Source of the DNA: Gelidibacter mesophilus DSM 14095
GTDB taxonomy: Bacteria; Bacteroidota; Bacteroidia; Flavobacteriales; Flavobacteriaceae
DNA: 64,000 nucleotides
Assembly (NCBI RefSeq): GCF_000423005.1
Contig: NZ_AUHD01000001.1
Coordinates: 372,001-436,000, forward strand
Direction of reading: 5' to 3'
Position 1 is the first letter of the stretch, and each line of letters opens with the position of its first letter. The notes beneath the pieces are model-generated. The model was given only the letters and a program-made list of their open reading frames with translations. It had not been told where the DNA came from and ran no database searches. A program made the translations under genes and the position numbers. This document shows, piece after piece, positions 36,871-46,305 of the stretch.

Positions 36871-37746
36871 ATGGGTTCAGGATTTTTTGCACTTTTAGAT
36901 GATATCGGCGCTATTATGGACGATGTGGCCTCCATGGCCAAGATTTCAACAAAAAAAACGGCTGGTATTTTAGGAGATGATTTGGCAGTAAATGCCGAAA
37001 AAGCATCTGGCTTTGTCGCATCAAGAGAAATTCCCGTGTTATGGGCCATTACTAAAGGTTCATTTATCAATAAACTTATAATACTGCCGGTTGCTTTTTT
37101 GTTAAGTGCTTTTTTTCCAATTGCGGTTACCGTAATATTGGTGCTGGGCGGTATATATTTGGCTTATGAAGGCGCGGAAAAGGTTTATGAATATTTAGTG
37201 CCTCATCATCATAATTCTGACATATTAGATAAAGCAGACCTGAGTCCGTCTGAAATTGTAGAACTTGAAAAGTCGAAAATAAAATCAGCCATTGTCACCG
37301 ATTTTATTTTATCCGTAGAAATTGTAATTATCGCGTTGGGCAGCGTAATGGGTATACCACTGCTCAATCAGATTTTGGTGGTAACCATAGTGGCTATGAT
37401 TGCAACTGTTGGCGTTTATGGAATTGTGGCGCTAATTGTGAGAATGGACGATTTTGGATATAGCTTGATTAACTTTAATGATAGAGAGAAAAGCATCTCA
37501 GACTTCTTTGGTCATTTATTGGTTAATGCTTTACCCTGGGTCATCAAGAGTTTAGGAGTTATTGGTACCATTGCCTTGTTGCTTGTGTCCGGTGGTATTT
37601 TTGTACACAATCTGGACTTTTTTCATCACTTTTTAGAAACTTGGCCTTCTTTAATTAGAGAATTTATTGTAGGTGTGGCTATTGGCTTTGTGGCCTTATT
37701 GATGTTTAACGGAATGAAAAAGTTGATTGGTGTATTTAAGAAGTAA
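36871..37746 (+). CDS. DUF808 (YedI-like) membrane protein
   Basis: 291 residues. GFFALLDDIGAIMDDVA, AGILGDDLAVNAEKASGF and AKIS/KTAG near the N-terminus are the family signature, followed by about five hydrophobic helices (including ALPWVIKSLGVIGTIALLL). Function unknown. It may share a transcript with pssA, 52 bases upstream. Confidence 0.9.
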   Translation: MGSGFFALLDDIGAIMDDVASMAKISTKKTAGILGDDLAVNAEKASGFVASREIPVLWAITKGSFINKLIILPVAFLLSAFFPIAVTVILVLGGIYLAYEGAEKVYEYLVPHHHNSDILDKADLSPSEIVELEKSKIKSAIVTDFILSVEIVIIALGSVMGIPLLNQILVVTIVAMIATVGVYGIVALIVRMDDFGYSLINFNDREKSISDFFGHLLVNALPWVIKSLGVIGTIALLLVSGGIFVHNLDFFHHFLETWPSLIREFIVGVAIGFVALLMFNGMKKLIGVFKK

Positions 37747-37946
37747 TCAAGCGCAATTTTATTAAGTGTTCAATATATTCTGGCAGAATCAGATAAAATA
37801 TATCACTTAGCGCGTGGTTATTTAATCAGCTTTTTGGGGAAAATAGTCATATATCTTAAATGAATTACGATTTGATCCATTACAGATACTCCAGAATGAC
37901 TTAACTTGTATCTTTGCAGTATGTATAATTTAAAACTTAACCTACG

Positions 37947-38438
37947 ATGAAGAAAATGATCAAATTTACAGGAAATTTAAAAAAGGTAAGCATGTTTATT
38001 CTTCCAATTGTTCTTCTCTGTTTCTTAGGATGCAGCAGTGACGATGACAATAATCATGTTGAAGAGCAAGATCTAACTTATTTAGAAGGTAATTATGTGG
38101 GAACTTGGAATTCCACAACTCCTACAAAAGAGTATGTTGATTTTGGAATTTCTGCGAAAGTGGAAAGCTCAGAAAATAACGAGTTGACAGGAACATTTTT
38201 TTACACATCAAATTTTAAAGTGTGCTGTAGTGATGCTGAATACGATGGAACTTTTTTAATCAAAGTAGATGGAACCAAGTTGACTTCATTTCGTTTAGAT
38301 GACGTTCAAAGAAACTGTGAAGCTGTCTTTACAGGTAGTGGAGTTTTGAGAGAAGGGGATAATGCCATGGTAATTGATTTTACTGGTACTGATTGTGCTG
38401 GAGCTCACGTTGGACAAATCATATTGGTGAAACAGTAA
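37947..38438 (+). CDS. Hypothetical lipoprotein
   Basis: 163 residues. A lipobox at Cys29 (FLGC) is followed by an Asp/Asn-rich linker (SSDDDNN). The mature domain is beta-rich (LEGNYVGTWNSTTPTKEYVD, TGTFFYTSNFKVCCSDAEYD) with four cysteines (a Cys-Cys pair plus two) that could form disulfides. No family recognised. It ends at a strong terminator. Confidence 0.6.
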   Translation: MKKMIKFTGNLKKVSMFILPIVLLCFLGCSSDDDNNHVEEQDLTYLEGNYVGTWNSTTPTKEYVDFGISAKVESSENNELTGTFFYTSNFKVCCSDAEYDGTFLIKVDGTKLTSFRLDDVQRNCEAVFTGSGVLREGDNAMVIDFTGTDCAGAHVGQIILVKQ

Positions 38439-38454
38439 TCATTCTATAATATAT

Positions 38455-38490
38455 AAAAAGAGCCAATTCTTATTTGAATTGGCTCTTTTT
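38455..38490. terminator. Strong bidirectional terminator
   Basis: AAAAAGAGCCAATTC pairs with GAATTGGCTCTTTTT around TTATTT. It suits the lipoprotein gene and the convergent lptB. Confidence 0.92.
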
Positions 38491-38592
38491 ATATATTAAA
38501 TAGTTGTTTAACGATAGTGTGGGTGATTTATAATAATTGGATTTGCAATAACCTTAAGGATGGTTAGAAATATCTATTAAAGATCCGTCAAT

Positions 38593-39333
38593 TTAGAATA
38601 GAATTTTCTTCTTGCGCAACTCAAAATTCTGACCCAAATATACTTTACGTACCATCTCGTCTTCAGCCAATTCTTCTGGTTTACCGGCCTTTAAAATATT
38701 GCCTTCAAACATTAAATAAGTTCTGTCTGTAATGGCAAGGGTTTCCTGAACATTATGGTCTGTGATCAAAATACCAATATTCTTTTTGGTCAATTGGGCA
38801 ACGATTCTTTGAATGTCTTCTACAGCCACAGGATCCACACCGGCAAAAGGTTCATCCAATAAAATAAAGTTAGGGTTTGTAGCGAGTGAACGTGCAATTT
38901 CTGTTCGCCGACGTTCTCCACCAGATAATAAATCGCCTCTACTTTTTCTGATATGCTCTAAACCAAACTCGTCAATCAGCGATTCCATTTTGTCAAGCTG
39001 CTCTTTTTTTGACAGCTTTGTCATTTGTAGTACGCTTAGAATATTATCCTCAATACTCAGTTTTCTAAATACGGAAGCCTCCTGTGCCAAATACCCAATG
39101 CCGTGTTGCGCGCGTTTGTACATCGGATATTTAGTGATTTCCTTATCATCCAAATAGATTTTACCACCATTAGGTTTAATCAATCCAACAATCATATAGA
39201 ACGACGTGGTTTTACCAGCACCATTGGGACCGAGAAGTCCAACAATCTCTCCTTGATTAACTTCGAGAGAGACATCTTTGACCACTTGGCGCCCGCCGTA
39301 GGATTTCATTAAATTTGATGCACTTAATTTCAT
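38593..39333 (-). CDS. lptB: LPS export ABC transporter ATP-binding protein
   Basis: 246 residues. Walker A GPNGAGKT (35-42), the ABC signature LLSGGERRR, Walker B FILLDEP and the family segment [15 protein letters not shown] are clear. LptB powers LPS extraction from the inner membrane. It is near kdsD, which feeds KDO synthesis, in line with LPS assembly. lptFG are not in view. Confidence 0.95.
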   Translation of the reverse strand: MKLSASNLMKSYGGRQVVKDVSLEVNQGEIVGLLGPNGAGKTTSFYMIVGLIKPNGGKIYLDDKEITKYPMYKRAQHGIGYLAQEASVFRKLSIEDNILSVLQMTKLSKKEQLDKMESLIDEFGLEHIRKSRGDLLSGGERRRTEIARSLATNPNFILLDEPFAGVDPVAVEDIQRIVAQLTKKNIGILITDHNVQETLAITDRTYLMFEGNILKAGKPEELAEDEMVRKVYLGQNFELRKKKILF

Positions 39334-39565
39334 AAATTCAATTGTAGGTATAAAAATAGTAAAATACTAGAGCACACCTAACAAACCAATTCCTTTTTAT
39401 AAAAAGTTTAACCTTGAAGCTCCAAAGTTTCCGGAAAATCGTTGGTACCGCTTAAGTTTGGAATCACTAAAGGACCGGCAACTAAGATTGAAATGCAAGA
39501 GCTTTATTTATTTTAGCTTTGTAATATCCTGTTATTAGCTTGTTTCTAGATAGTGTTTTTTACAA

Positions 39566-40402
39566 TCAGGCCTTTTTGGCTTTATTTCTCTTAGCTTGAC
39601 GGTTTTGGTTCCTGACTACGATGGCCGAAATATAGATGCTTACCTGATATAGAATTAAAATTGGAATAGCTACAATAACTTGACTGGCTACATCTGGCGG
39701 TGTAATGACGGCAGAAATGATAAGTACGCCTACCAAAGCATATTTTCTATATTTCTTAAGGATTTGCGGCGTCACCAGTCCAATTTTTGTCAAGAAATAA
39801 ATAATGATTGGCAATTCAAATACAAAGCCAGCCGCAATAGAAGACGACCTTACCAAACTTATATAGGAACTGATATCAAATTGGTTGGTAATTTCACTAC
39901 TAACAGAATAGGTGCCTAAAAAGTTGATGGATAATGGGGTGATGACATAATATCCAAATAGTACACCAACAAAGAACAATAATGACGAAACGATGATGAA
40001 ACCACGTGAGCTTTTCCGTTCGTTCTCCATAAGTCCAGGACTGACAAAGCGCCATAATTGATAGATGATGTATGGAAAAGCAATAATAAACCCCGCATAT
40101 ATGGAAGTCCATATGTCTGCAGAAAATTGGCCTCCCATGGTTCTACTCTGAATGCTGAAGGGAAAAGATTCAGCACAAAACGTAGAATCAAAATTGAAAA
40201 AAGTGGCTAGTTTGCACAAGTATTTATAGGTTGGAAAATCCATGCTTTTCGGTCCGAAAATAATGACGTCAAAAATCCATTTTGAAAAAATAAATGCGAC
40301 GGATCCTGCAATAACAATGCTGAGTACGATCCGAATTAAATGCCAGCGTAATTCTTCGAGATGGTCCAAAAAAGACATCTCGTTTGTGGTTGTTTTAGTC
40401 AT
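39566..40402 (-). CDS. tatC: Sec-independent protein translocase TatC
   Basis: 278 residues. SFLDHLEELRWHLIR is the N-terminal TatC motif; six hydrophobic helices follow, with AFPYIIYQLWRFVSPGLMENER in the first cytoplasmic loop. It recognises twin-arginine signals and forms the Tat channel. tatA/B are not adjacent. Its start overlaps the kdsD stop by one base (TAATG). Confidence 0.95.
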   Translation of the reverse strand: MTKTTTNEMSFLDHLEELRWHLIRIVLSIVIAGSVAFIFSKWIFDVIIFGPKSMDFPTYKYLCKLATFFNFDSTFCAESFPFSIQSRTMGGQFSADIWTSIYAGFIIAFPYIIYQLWRFVSPGLMENERKSSRGFIIVSSLLFFVGVLFGYYVITPLSINFLGTYSVSSEITNQFDISSYISLVRSSSIAAGFVFELPIIIYFLTKIGLVTPQILKKYRKYALVGVLIISAVITPPDVASQVIVAIPILILYQVSIYISAIVVRNQNRQAKRNKAKKA

Positions 40403-41394
40403 TAGATAATTCCTTCTTTGATAAGGTCTTGTATATGCACTACACCTGCATATTTGCCTTTATGTTCAACCAAAAGTTGGGTGATTTTATTGTTTTCCAT
40501 AAGTTCCAAGGCTTCCACGGCCATAGCGTTTTCGTCTATCCGTTTAGGGTTAGAACTCATAATATCTTTTGCGGTTAATTGAATAAAAGCTTCGTTCTTG
40601 GTCAGCATCCGTCTTAAATCACCGTCTGTAATAATCCCAATAATTTGTCCGTCTTCAACAACCGCGGTAACGCCCAGCATTTTTTCGGAAATTTCAACAA
40701 TAACCTGCTTCACATTGGTATCCATATTAACCTGAGGCTTTTCATTGATGGAAGATAGGTCTCGCACGCGTAAGTACAAACGCTTGCCCAACGCACCTCC
40801 CGGGTGATATTTGGCGAAATCTTTACTCGAAAACCCTCGTAATTCCACTAGTGCAATGGCAAGAGCATCTCCCATAACCAATTGGGCAGTGGTACTAGTG
40901 GTAGGTGCTAAGTTATTTGGGCAGGCTTCCTTTTCAATAAAAGTGTTTAAGACATAGTCAGCTTGCTGCCCTAAGAAGGAGGTGATGTTTCCCGTAATGG
41001 CAATCATTTTGTTATTCGCGCTTTTAATTAATGGGATCAGTACCTTAATTTCTGGAGTATTTCCACTTTTAGAAATACAAATGACCACATCATCCTGTAA
41101 AATAAGTCCTAAATCACCATGTATTGCATCTGCGGCATGCATAAAAACAGCAGGGGTACCTGTTGAGTTGAGCGTCGCAACAATTTTATTGGCAATAATG
41201 GCACTTTTTCCGATTCCGGTAATGATCACTCTGCCTTTGGAGCTGTAGATCAATTCTACGGCATTTGCAAAATCATCAGTCAACAAGGTAGCAAGATTCG
41301 AGATTGCGGAGCTTTCTAAGTCAATAGTTTTTTTTGCCGTAGCTAGGATAGAATTTTTAATATTCAAAATTTGTGATTTTTGGGTTTGATGCAT
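40402..41394 (-). CDS. kdsD: Arabinose-5-phosphate isomerase (KpsF/GutQ type)
   Basis: 330 residues. An SIS domain (RVIITGIGKSAIIANKIVAT, SKSGNTPEIKVLI, HPGGALGKRLYLRV) is followed by two CBS domains near 210 and 280. It makes arabinose-5-phosphate, the first step toward KDO for LPS. It overlaps tatC and faces recQ across a 59-bp divergent gap. Confidence 0.93.
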   Translation of the reverse strand: MHQTQKSQILNIKNSILATAKKTIDLESSAISNLATLLTDDFANAVELIYSSKGRVIITGIGKSAIIANKIVATLNSTGTPAVFMHAADAIHGDLGLILQDDVVICISKSGNTPEIKVLIPLIKSANNKMIAITGNITSFLGQQADYVLNTFIEKEACPNNLAPTTSTTAQLVMGDALAIALVELRGFSSKDFAKYHPGGALGKRLYLRVRDLSSINEKPQVNMDTNVKQVIVEISEKMLGVTAVVEDGQIIGIITDGDLRRMLTKNEAFIQLTAKDIMSSNPKRIDENAMAVEALELMENNKITQLLVEHKGKYAGVVHIQDLIKEGII

Positions 41395-41423
41395 CTAAAG
41401 AAATTAGTATCTTTAATCCTATG

Positions 41424-41431
41424 CAAATGTA
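41424..41431 (-). promoter_or_regulatory. Candidate -7 element of kdsD-tatC
   Basis: Minus-strand TACATTTG fits TANNTTTG 29 bases before the kdsD ATG at 41394. It sits inside the short kdsD/recQ divergent gap, so the recQ promoter must overlap it. Confidence 0.4.
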
Positions 41432-41453
41432 TATAAAATACTAATAGGGATTA

Positions 41454-43655
41454 ATGAGTAAAGAAGAAATTGACTTACATGCAGCACTAAAAAAATACTT
41501 TGGATTTTCTAAATTCAAGGGTCTTCAAGAAAGCGTTATTAAGAGTTTAGTAAGGGGAGACAACACTTTTGTAATTATGCCTACAGGTGGAGGAAAGTCG
41601 TTGTGCTATCAGTTGCCAGCATTAATAAAAGAAGGAACAGCAATTATCGTGTCACCTTTAATTGCGTTAATGAAAAACCAGGTGGATGCCATCAGGGCGG
41701 TATCTTCAAATGATGGTGTGGCGCACGTCTTAAACTCATCATTGAACAAGACCGAAATCAAGCAAGTAAAGGAGGACATAAAGAACGGGATCACAAAATT
41801 GCTTTATGTGGCTCCAGAATCGCTCACAAAGGAGGAGAATGTTGAGTTTCTAAGAAGTGTCACCATTTCTTTTATGGCAGTCGACGAGGCACATTGCATT
41901 AGTGAATGGGGTCATGACTTCAGACCTGAATATAGAAATCTTAGACATATTATTAAGCGCATTGGAGATAATATACCTATTATAGGGTTAACAGCCACTG
42001 CGACACCTAAAGTACAGGAAGATATTCTTAAAAGTTTGGATATTACAGATGCCAACACGTTTAAGGCATCTTTTAATAGGCCAAATTTATATTATGAAGT
42101 TCGTCCGAAAACCAAAAATGTTGATTCTGATATAATCAGATTTGTTAAACAAAATGAGGGAAAGACCGGTATTATTTACTGCCTGAGTCGTAAACGTGTA
42201 GAAGAGTTGGCCCAAGTGCTACAAGTAAACGGTATTAAAGCAGTGCCGTATCATGCAGGGTTAGATGCAAAAACAAGGGTGAAACATCAGGATATGTTTT
42301 TGATGGAAGATGTTGATGTAGTTGTGGCCACTATCGCTTTCGGAATGGGTATCGATAAACCTGATGTACGCTTTGTAATTCATCATGATATCCCCAAAAG
42401 TATAGAAAGTTATTATCAAGAAACAGGTCGTGCAGGTCGGGATGGAGGTGAAGGTCATTGCTTGGCATTTTATGCCTACAAGGATATTGAGAAATTAGAA
42501 AAGTTCATGTCTGGAAAACCTGTTGCCGAACAGGAAATTGGACATGCTTTGCTCCAAGAAGTAGTTGCTTTTGCTGAAAGTTCCATGTCTAGACGAAAAT
42601 TCATTCTTCATTACTTTGGTGAGGAGTTTGATAACGAGACAGGTGATGGTGGCGATATGGATGACAACGTACGCTTTCCAAAGAAACAGCATGAAGCGCA
42701 AGATGATGTCGTGGTTTTATTGAATACGGTAGAGCAAACCAACGATAAATACAAATCCAAAGACTTGGTGCACGTCATTACAGGAAAGTCCAATGCCCTG
42801 ATCGTTTCTCATAGAACAGACGCATTACCATTTTTTGGTATAGGAAAAGATAAGGATAAGCGCTATTGGATGGCGTTGATCCGTCAGGTGTTAGTAGCTG
42901 GACTACTGAAGAAAGATATTGAGACCTACGGCGTGTTGCGTTTGACGGACAAAGGAAAAGAGTATTTGAAATCGCCATTTTCTTTTATGATGTCAGAAGA
43001 CCATGTGTTTGATGAAACCACAGACGAAAGTATTATTACAGCCTCAAAAAGCGAAGGTGCAGTAGCGGATGAGCGATTAATGAATATGCTAAAGGATCTA
43101 AGAAAGCGTAATGCTAAAAAATTGGGAGTACCACCTTTTGTCATTTTTCAGGACCCATCGTTGGAGGATATGGCTCTAAAATATCCAATTACTTTGGAAG
43201 AGTTGAGTAATGTTCATGGGGTGGGAGATGGAAAGGCCAAAAAATATGGTAAGGATTTTGTCGCATTTATTGCCGACTATGTAGAGGAGAATGACATCAT
43301 CAGACCTGACGATCTGGTTGTGAAAAGCACAGGAACCAATTCCGCTTTAAAACTCTATATTATTCAGAATATTGATCGGAAATTACCATTGGACGATATT
43401 GCTTCAGCCAAAGGGATGAACATGAAAGACTTTATCAAGGAGTTGGAAGCTATCGTTTTTTCAGGTACCAAATTGAATATTAATTATTGGATCGATGATA
43501 TTCTAGATGAAGACCAGCAAGAAGAAATCCATGATTATTTTATGGAATCAAAAACCGATAAAATTGATGTGGCGATAGATGAGTTTGATGGCGATTATGA
43601 TGATGAAGAGTTACGTTTATACCGAATTAAATTTATAAGTGAAGTGGCGAATTGA
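41454..43655 (+). CDS. recQ: RecQ-family ATP-dependent DNA helicase without zinc-binding cysteines
   Basis: 733 residues. Walker A TGGGKS (44-49), DEAH (144-147), LTATATP, the motif VI region SYYQETGRAGRDGG, an RQC domain and a C-terminal HRDC domain (ITLEELSNVHGVGDGKAKK). It unwinds DNA 3' to 5' and works in repair. In E. coli RecQ four cysteines after the helicase core bind zinc (first before RR, then CGNCDxC). Here they read SRRKFILHYFGEE and ETGDGGDMDDN, so none remain. A negatively charged loop takes their place. Confidence 0.92.
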   Translation: MSKEEIDLHAALKKYFGFSKFKGLQESVIKSLVRGDNTFVIMPTGGGKSLCYQLPALIKEGTAIIVSPLIALMKNQVDAIRAVSSNDGVAHVLNSSLNKTEIKQVKEDIKNGITKLLYVAPESLTKEENVEFLRSVTISFMAVDEAHCISEWGHDFRPEYRNLRHIIKRIGDNIPIIGLTATATPKVQEDILKSLDITDANTFKASFNRPNLYYEVRPKTKNVDSDIIRFVKQNEGKTGIIYCLSRKRVEELAQVLQVNGIKAVPYHAGLDAKTRVKHQDMFLMEDVDVVVATIAFGMGIDKPDVRFVIHHDIPKSIESYYQETGRAGRDGGEGHCLAFYAYKDIEKLEKFMSGKPVAEQEIGHALLQEVVAFAESSMSRRKFILHYFGEEFDNETGDGGDMDDNVRFPKKQHEAQDDVVVLLNTVEQTNDKYKSKDLVHVITGKSNALIVSHRTDALPFFGIGKDKDKRYWMALIRQVLVAGLLKKDIETYGVLRLTDKGKEYLKSPFSFMMSEDHVFDETTDESIITASKSEGAVADERLMNMLKDLRKRNAKKLGVPPFVIFQDPSLEDMALKYPITLEELSNVHGVGDGKAKKYGKDFVAFIADYVEENDIIRPDDLVVKSTGTNSALKLYIIQNIDRKLPLDDIASAKGMNMKDFIKELEAIVFSGTKLNINYWIDDILDEDQQEEIHDYFMESKTDKIDVAIDEFDGDYDDEELRLYRIKFISEVAN

Positions 43656-43742
43656 GTTTTCAGGCCTCAGGTTCTAGTCTCAGATTTTAGTCTGAAGTCA
43701 TCCGTTCTTGCTTCCTCAATTTTGCGTCTTTGTCTGAGATCA

Positions 43743-44204
43743 TTATTCCTCTTCGTCTTTTGCTATATCAATAATGCTAAAAAGCACTTGTTCTTTTTTA
43801 GCGGAAAGCTGAAGGGATTGAATTTTAGACTTAGAGACTTTTGAAAGATCTTCTTCATTGATTTCAAAATCAATTTGAGTGATGCTTCGTCTGGAAACAT
43901 TGGAAAAATCCGATGCCAATTCCTCCATATCTGATTTCAATTCCAACTTAAAATCTTCGCCCACAACAGTCAGTTTTGCACCTTTAAATGTTTTAATCTG
44001 AAAGGTCCCTATAATAATGGTTTTAAAATAATGATAACCTGCCAATTCACTAAAGCCAGCATACATCACATTGGTCTCTGAAATGGCAAAAGGTTCGCCT
44101 TCAACATCATTAATAATATCCTCAGTATAGGTGTCAACATGCAACTTCTCCATTGCCTTAATATCTCCCAAGGCGGCTCTTAACTTTGTAATAGAAAATT
44201 TCAT
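43743..44204 (-). CDS. Hypothetical protein of about 153 residues
   Basis: Start chosen at ATG 44204 (MKFSITKLRAALGDIKAMEK), because the longer frame to 44267 has an unlikely N-terminus. The protein is soluble, with mixed charge and beta strands (FQIKTFKGAKLTVVGEDFKLEL) and a C-terminal KKEQVLFSIIDIAKDEEE. No domain recognised. It is convergent with recQ, 87 bases apart. Confidence 0.55.
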   Translation of the reverse strand: MKFSITKLRAALGDIKAMEKLHVDTYTEDIINDVEGEPFAISETNVMYAGFSELAGYHYFKTIIIGTFQIKTFKGAKLTVVGEDFKLELKSDMEELASDFSNVSRRSITQIDFEINEEDLSKVSKSKIQSLQLSAKKEQVLFSIIDIAKDEEE

Positions 44205-44476
44205 TGTAATCAATTTATGTAAAACTAATCTTATAAGGTTAAAAATCCAAGTTTCCCTCCTAAACAAAAGTTACAGACAGGTTGAGACATTTCAAGTTTG
44301 CTTGTTCTTGACTAAATAATGGTAACTGTATTTATAGTTCTGGATGCCAATTTGTAGCAAAAATCCATCCTTTATTGTAACTTCTTTTTAAATCGTAGGT
44401 GAGTTTGTGCGATCATAAGAACAATTCCCAATCATATTCCCAAATTCATAATCCCTCATTCCTATCAACAATTAAT

Positions 44477-44484
44477 TATATTTG
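44477..44484 (+). promoter_or_regulatory. Candidate -7 element of lplA
   Basis: TATATTTG matches TANNTTTG 19 bases before the preferred ATG at 44504, which supports that shorter start. Confidence 0.45.
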
Positions 44485-44503
44485 TATAAAACATAACAAA
44501 AAC

Positions 44504-45505
44504 ATGATTTTTATAGAAAACGAAGGCAACACCAATCCGAAGTTAAATTTAGCTTTGGAAGAATATGCGTTGCGTAATTTTAGTGTGGACCATGATTATC
44601 TGTTGTTTTATATCAATGAGCCATCCATAATAATAGGGCGTAATCAAAACACACTTGAAGAAATTAATCATAATTACGTTGCTGAAAATAATATCCACAT
44701 TGTCCGGCGCGTGTCCGGTGGTGGCGCGGTATATCACGATTTTGGAAATCTTAATTTTAGTTTCATTACCAATCACGATGGAAAAAGCTTAAATAATTTC
44801 AAGAAATTTACGGCGCCTGTAATTAAGGTGTTGAATAAATTGGGTCTTAATGCTGAGTTAAAAGGCAGAAATGATATTCAGGTTGACGAAAAGAAAATTT
44901 CTGGAACTGCCCAATTTTCTACTGGCAAGCGGATGGTCAGCCATGGCACTTTATTGTTGGATACAGATTTAGGTGAAGTTGCCAATGCGCTCAATGTAAA
45001 AATGAGTAAAATCCAATCTAAAGGTCATAAGTCGGTACGAAGTCGTGTGGCAAATATTTCAGAATATTTAAAAACGCCATTGGATATTAATGAGTTCCGG
45101 CAACTCCTGCTTGAGGGCCTTTATGAGGAAAGTGAACCTTTTGAAAGCTATCATTTAACGCCAGAGGAATGGCAAGCCGTACACCACCTAAAAGAAGAGA
45201 AATACGACACTTGGGATTGGAATTACGGACGTTCACCAAAATTTAATGTCCAACGTAACAAGCGTTTTCCTATTGGAGAAATTGATTTAAGAATTTTTGT
45301 GGAAAAAGGACATATTATCGACTTTAAAATCTTTGGAGATTTCTTTGGAAAGGAACCCGTGGAAAACCTTGAACACTTATTAATTGGTGCACGCTATGAA
45401 AAAGAAGATATCTCTGGGCTATTAAAAGATTTAGAAATCAAGGAATATTTTGGTGATATAGCAAAAGACGAATTTATAGATTTAATCTATGGCGAAGATG
45501 AATGA
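44504..45505 (+). CDS. lplA: Lipoate-protein ligase A
   Basis: 333 residues from ATG 44504, where the family alignment begins (MIFIENEGNTNPKLNLALEE); an upstream in-frame GTG at 44399 adds an unlikely leader. The lipoyl-AMP site is seen as IIGRNQNTLEEIN, RRVSGGGAVYHD, GRNDIQVDEKKISGTAQ and SHGTLLLD. It attaches scavenged lipoate to 2-oxoacid dehydrogenase E2 subunits. The C-terminal accessory domain is present. Confidence 0.93.
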   Translation: MIFIENEGNTNPKLNLALEEYALRNFSVDHDYLLFYINEPSIIIGRNQNTLEEINHNYVAENNIHIVRRVSGGGAVYHDFGNLNFSFITNHDGKSLNNFKKFTAPVIKVLNKLGLNAELKGRNDIQVDEKKISGTAQFSTGKRMVSHGTLLLDTDLGEVANALNVKMSKIQSKGHKSVRSRVANISEYLKTPLDINEFRQLLLEGLYEESEPFESYHLTPEEWQAVHHLKEEKYDTWDWNYGRSPKFNVQRNKRFPIGEIDLRIFVEKGHIIDFKIFGDFFGKEPVENLEHLLIGARYEKEDISGLLKDLEIKEYFGDIAKDEFIDLIYGEDE

Positions 45506-45543
45506 AGTTCCAGTTGTCATAAATAGCCGAAGATTATAAAACT

Positions 45544-45575
45544 AAAAATGCCGTAATTTTCATTACGGCATTTTT
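45544..45575. terminator. Terminator shared by lplA and azurin genes
   Basis: AAAAATGCCGTAAT pairs with ATTACGGCATTTTT around a TTTC loop; T-runs on both strands. Confidence 0.92.
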
Positions 45576-45598
45576 GGTTTTTTTATTAAATTGAGTAA

Positions 45599-46105
45599 TT
45601 ACTCAACAATAAATTTACCTTGCATCAAAGCGTAGTGCCCTGGGAAAGTACACATATACGTATAAGTTCCTGCTTCTGGAGCATCAAATTCAATAGTAAC
45701 AGATTCACCTCCACCAATCATTTTCGTGTGAACAATGAATTTGTCAGTCATGTCTGCAGGGATATAATCATTATCCTTTGCCATGGCAGCTGCGTTACCA
45801 ACAGTGGCAACATCAGCATCTTGGGTAAGTAATGCCCAGTTATGTCCCATAACTGCTTTTTCCATTTTACCTACATGCTTCAATGTAAGTTTCACTTTTT
45901 GACCCGCTTTAACGCGAATTTCTTTTTTATTGAATTGCATTTGATCGTTACCTTCAATGGATACAACCGCTTCTTTCGAATCGGCTGCAGCAGGAGCTGC
46001 TTTTTCCACTTTGGTTTCCGTTTTCATTTCTGTTTTTTGCTCTTTTTTGTCTTCACCACAGCTAAATGCAAGGGCTGCTAAACATACTACAACTAACTTT
46101 TTCAT
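45599..46105 (-). CDS. azu: Azurin, membrane-anchored form
   Basis: 168 residues. A lipobox at Cys16 (LAFSC) and a Lys/Glu-rich linker (about 20-50) precede the cupredoxin domain. Copper ligands are His88 (MGHNWALL), Cys152, His157 and Met161 (CTFPGHYALM), with the same spacing as classical azurin. It is a type 1 copper electron carrier, tethered to a membrane. A consensus promoter lies upstream. Confidence 0.95.
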   Translation of the reverse strand: MKKLVVVCLAALAFSCGEDKKEQKTEMKTETKVEKAAPAAADSKEAVVSIEGNDQMQFNKKEIRVKAGQKVKLTLKHVGKMEKAVMGHNWALLTQDADVATVGNAAAMAKDNDYIPADMTDKFIVHTKMIGGGESVTIEFDAPEAGTYTYMCTFPGHYALMQGKFIVE

Positions 46106-46139
46106 TATTTTAGTATTTATATTAAAATTGTGTGAAATA

Positions 46140-46170
46140 CAAAATTAACCCGAATTTTGCGATTTTCAAA
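46140..46170 (-). promoter_or_regulatory. Consensus promoter of the azurin gene
   Basis: Minus strand: TTTG, exactly 19 bases, TAATTTTG. Both elements match the Bacteroidota consensus. The ATG at 46105 is 34 bases beyond the -7 element. Confidence 0.8.
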
Positions 46171-46305
46171 CCATCCCTACCTTTATTTTTAACTGTAATT
46201 ATTGAAAAGCATTCAGTTTAGAACACGGCGTAAAACGTTCTACAAACTTCCTAAAACATAACATCATATTATTTCTGTCCAGAATTGCAACCTCTTTAAA
46301 TAAAA

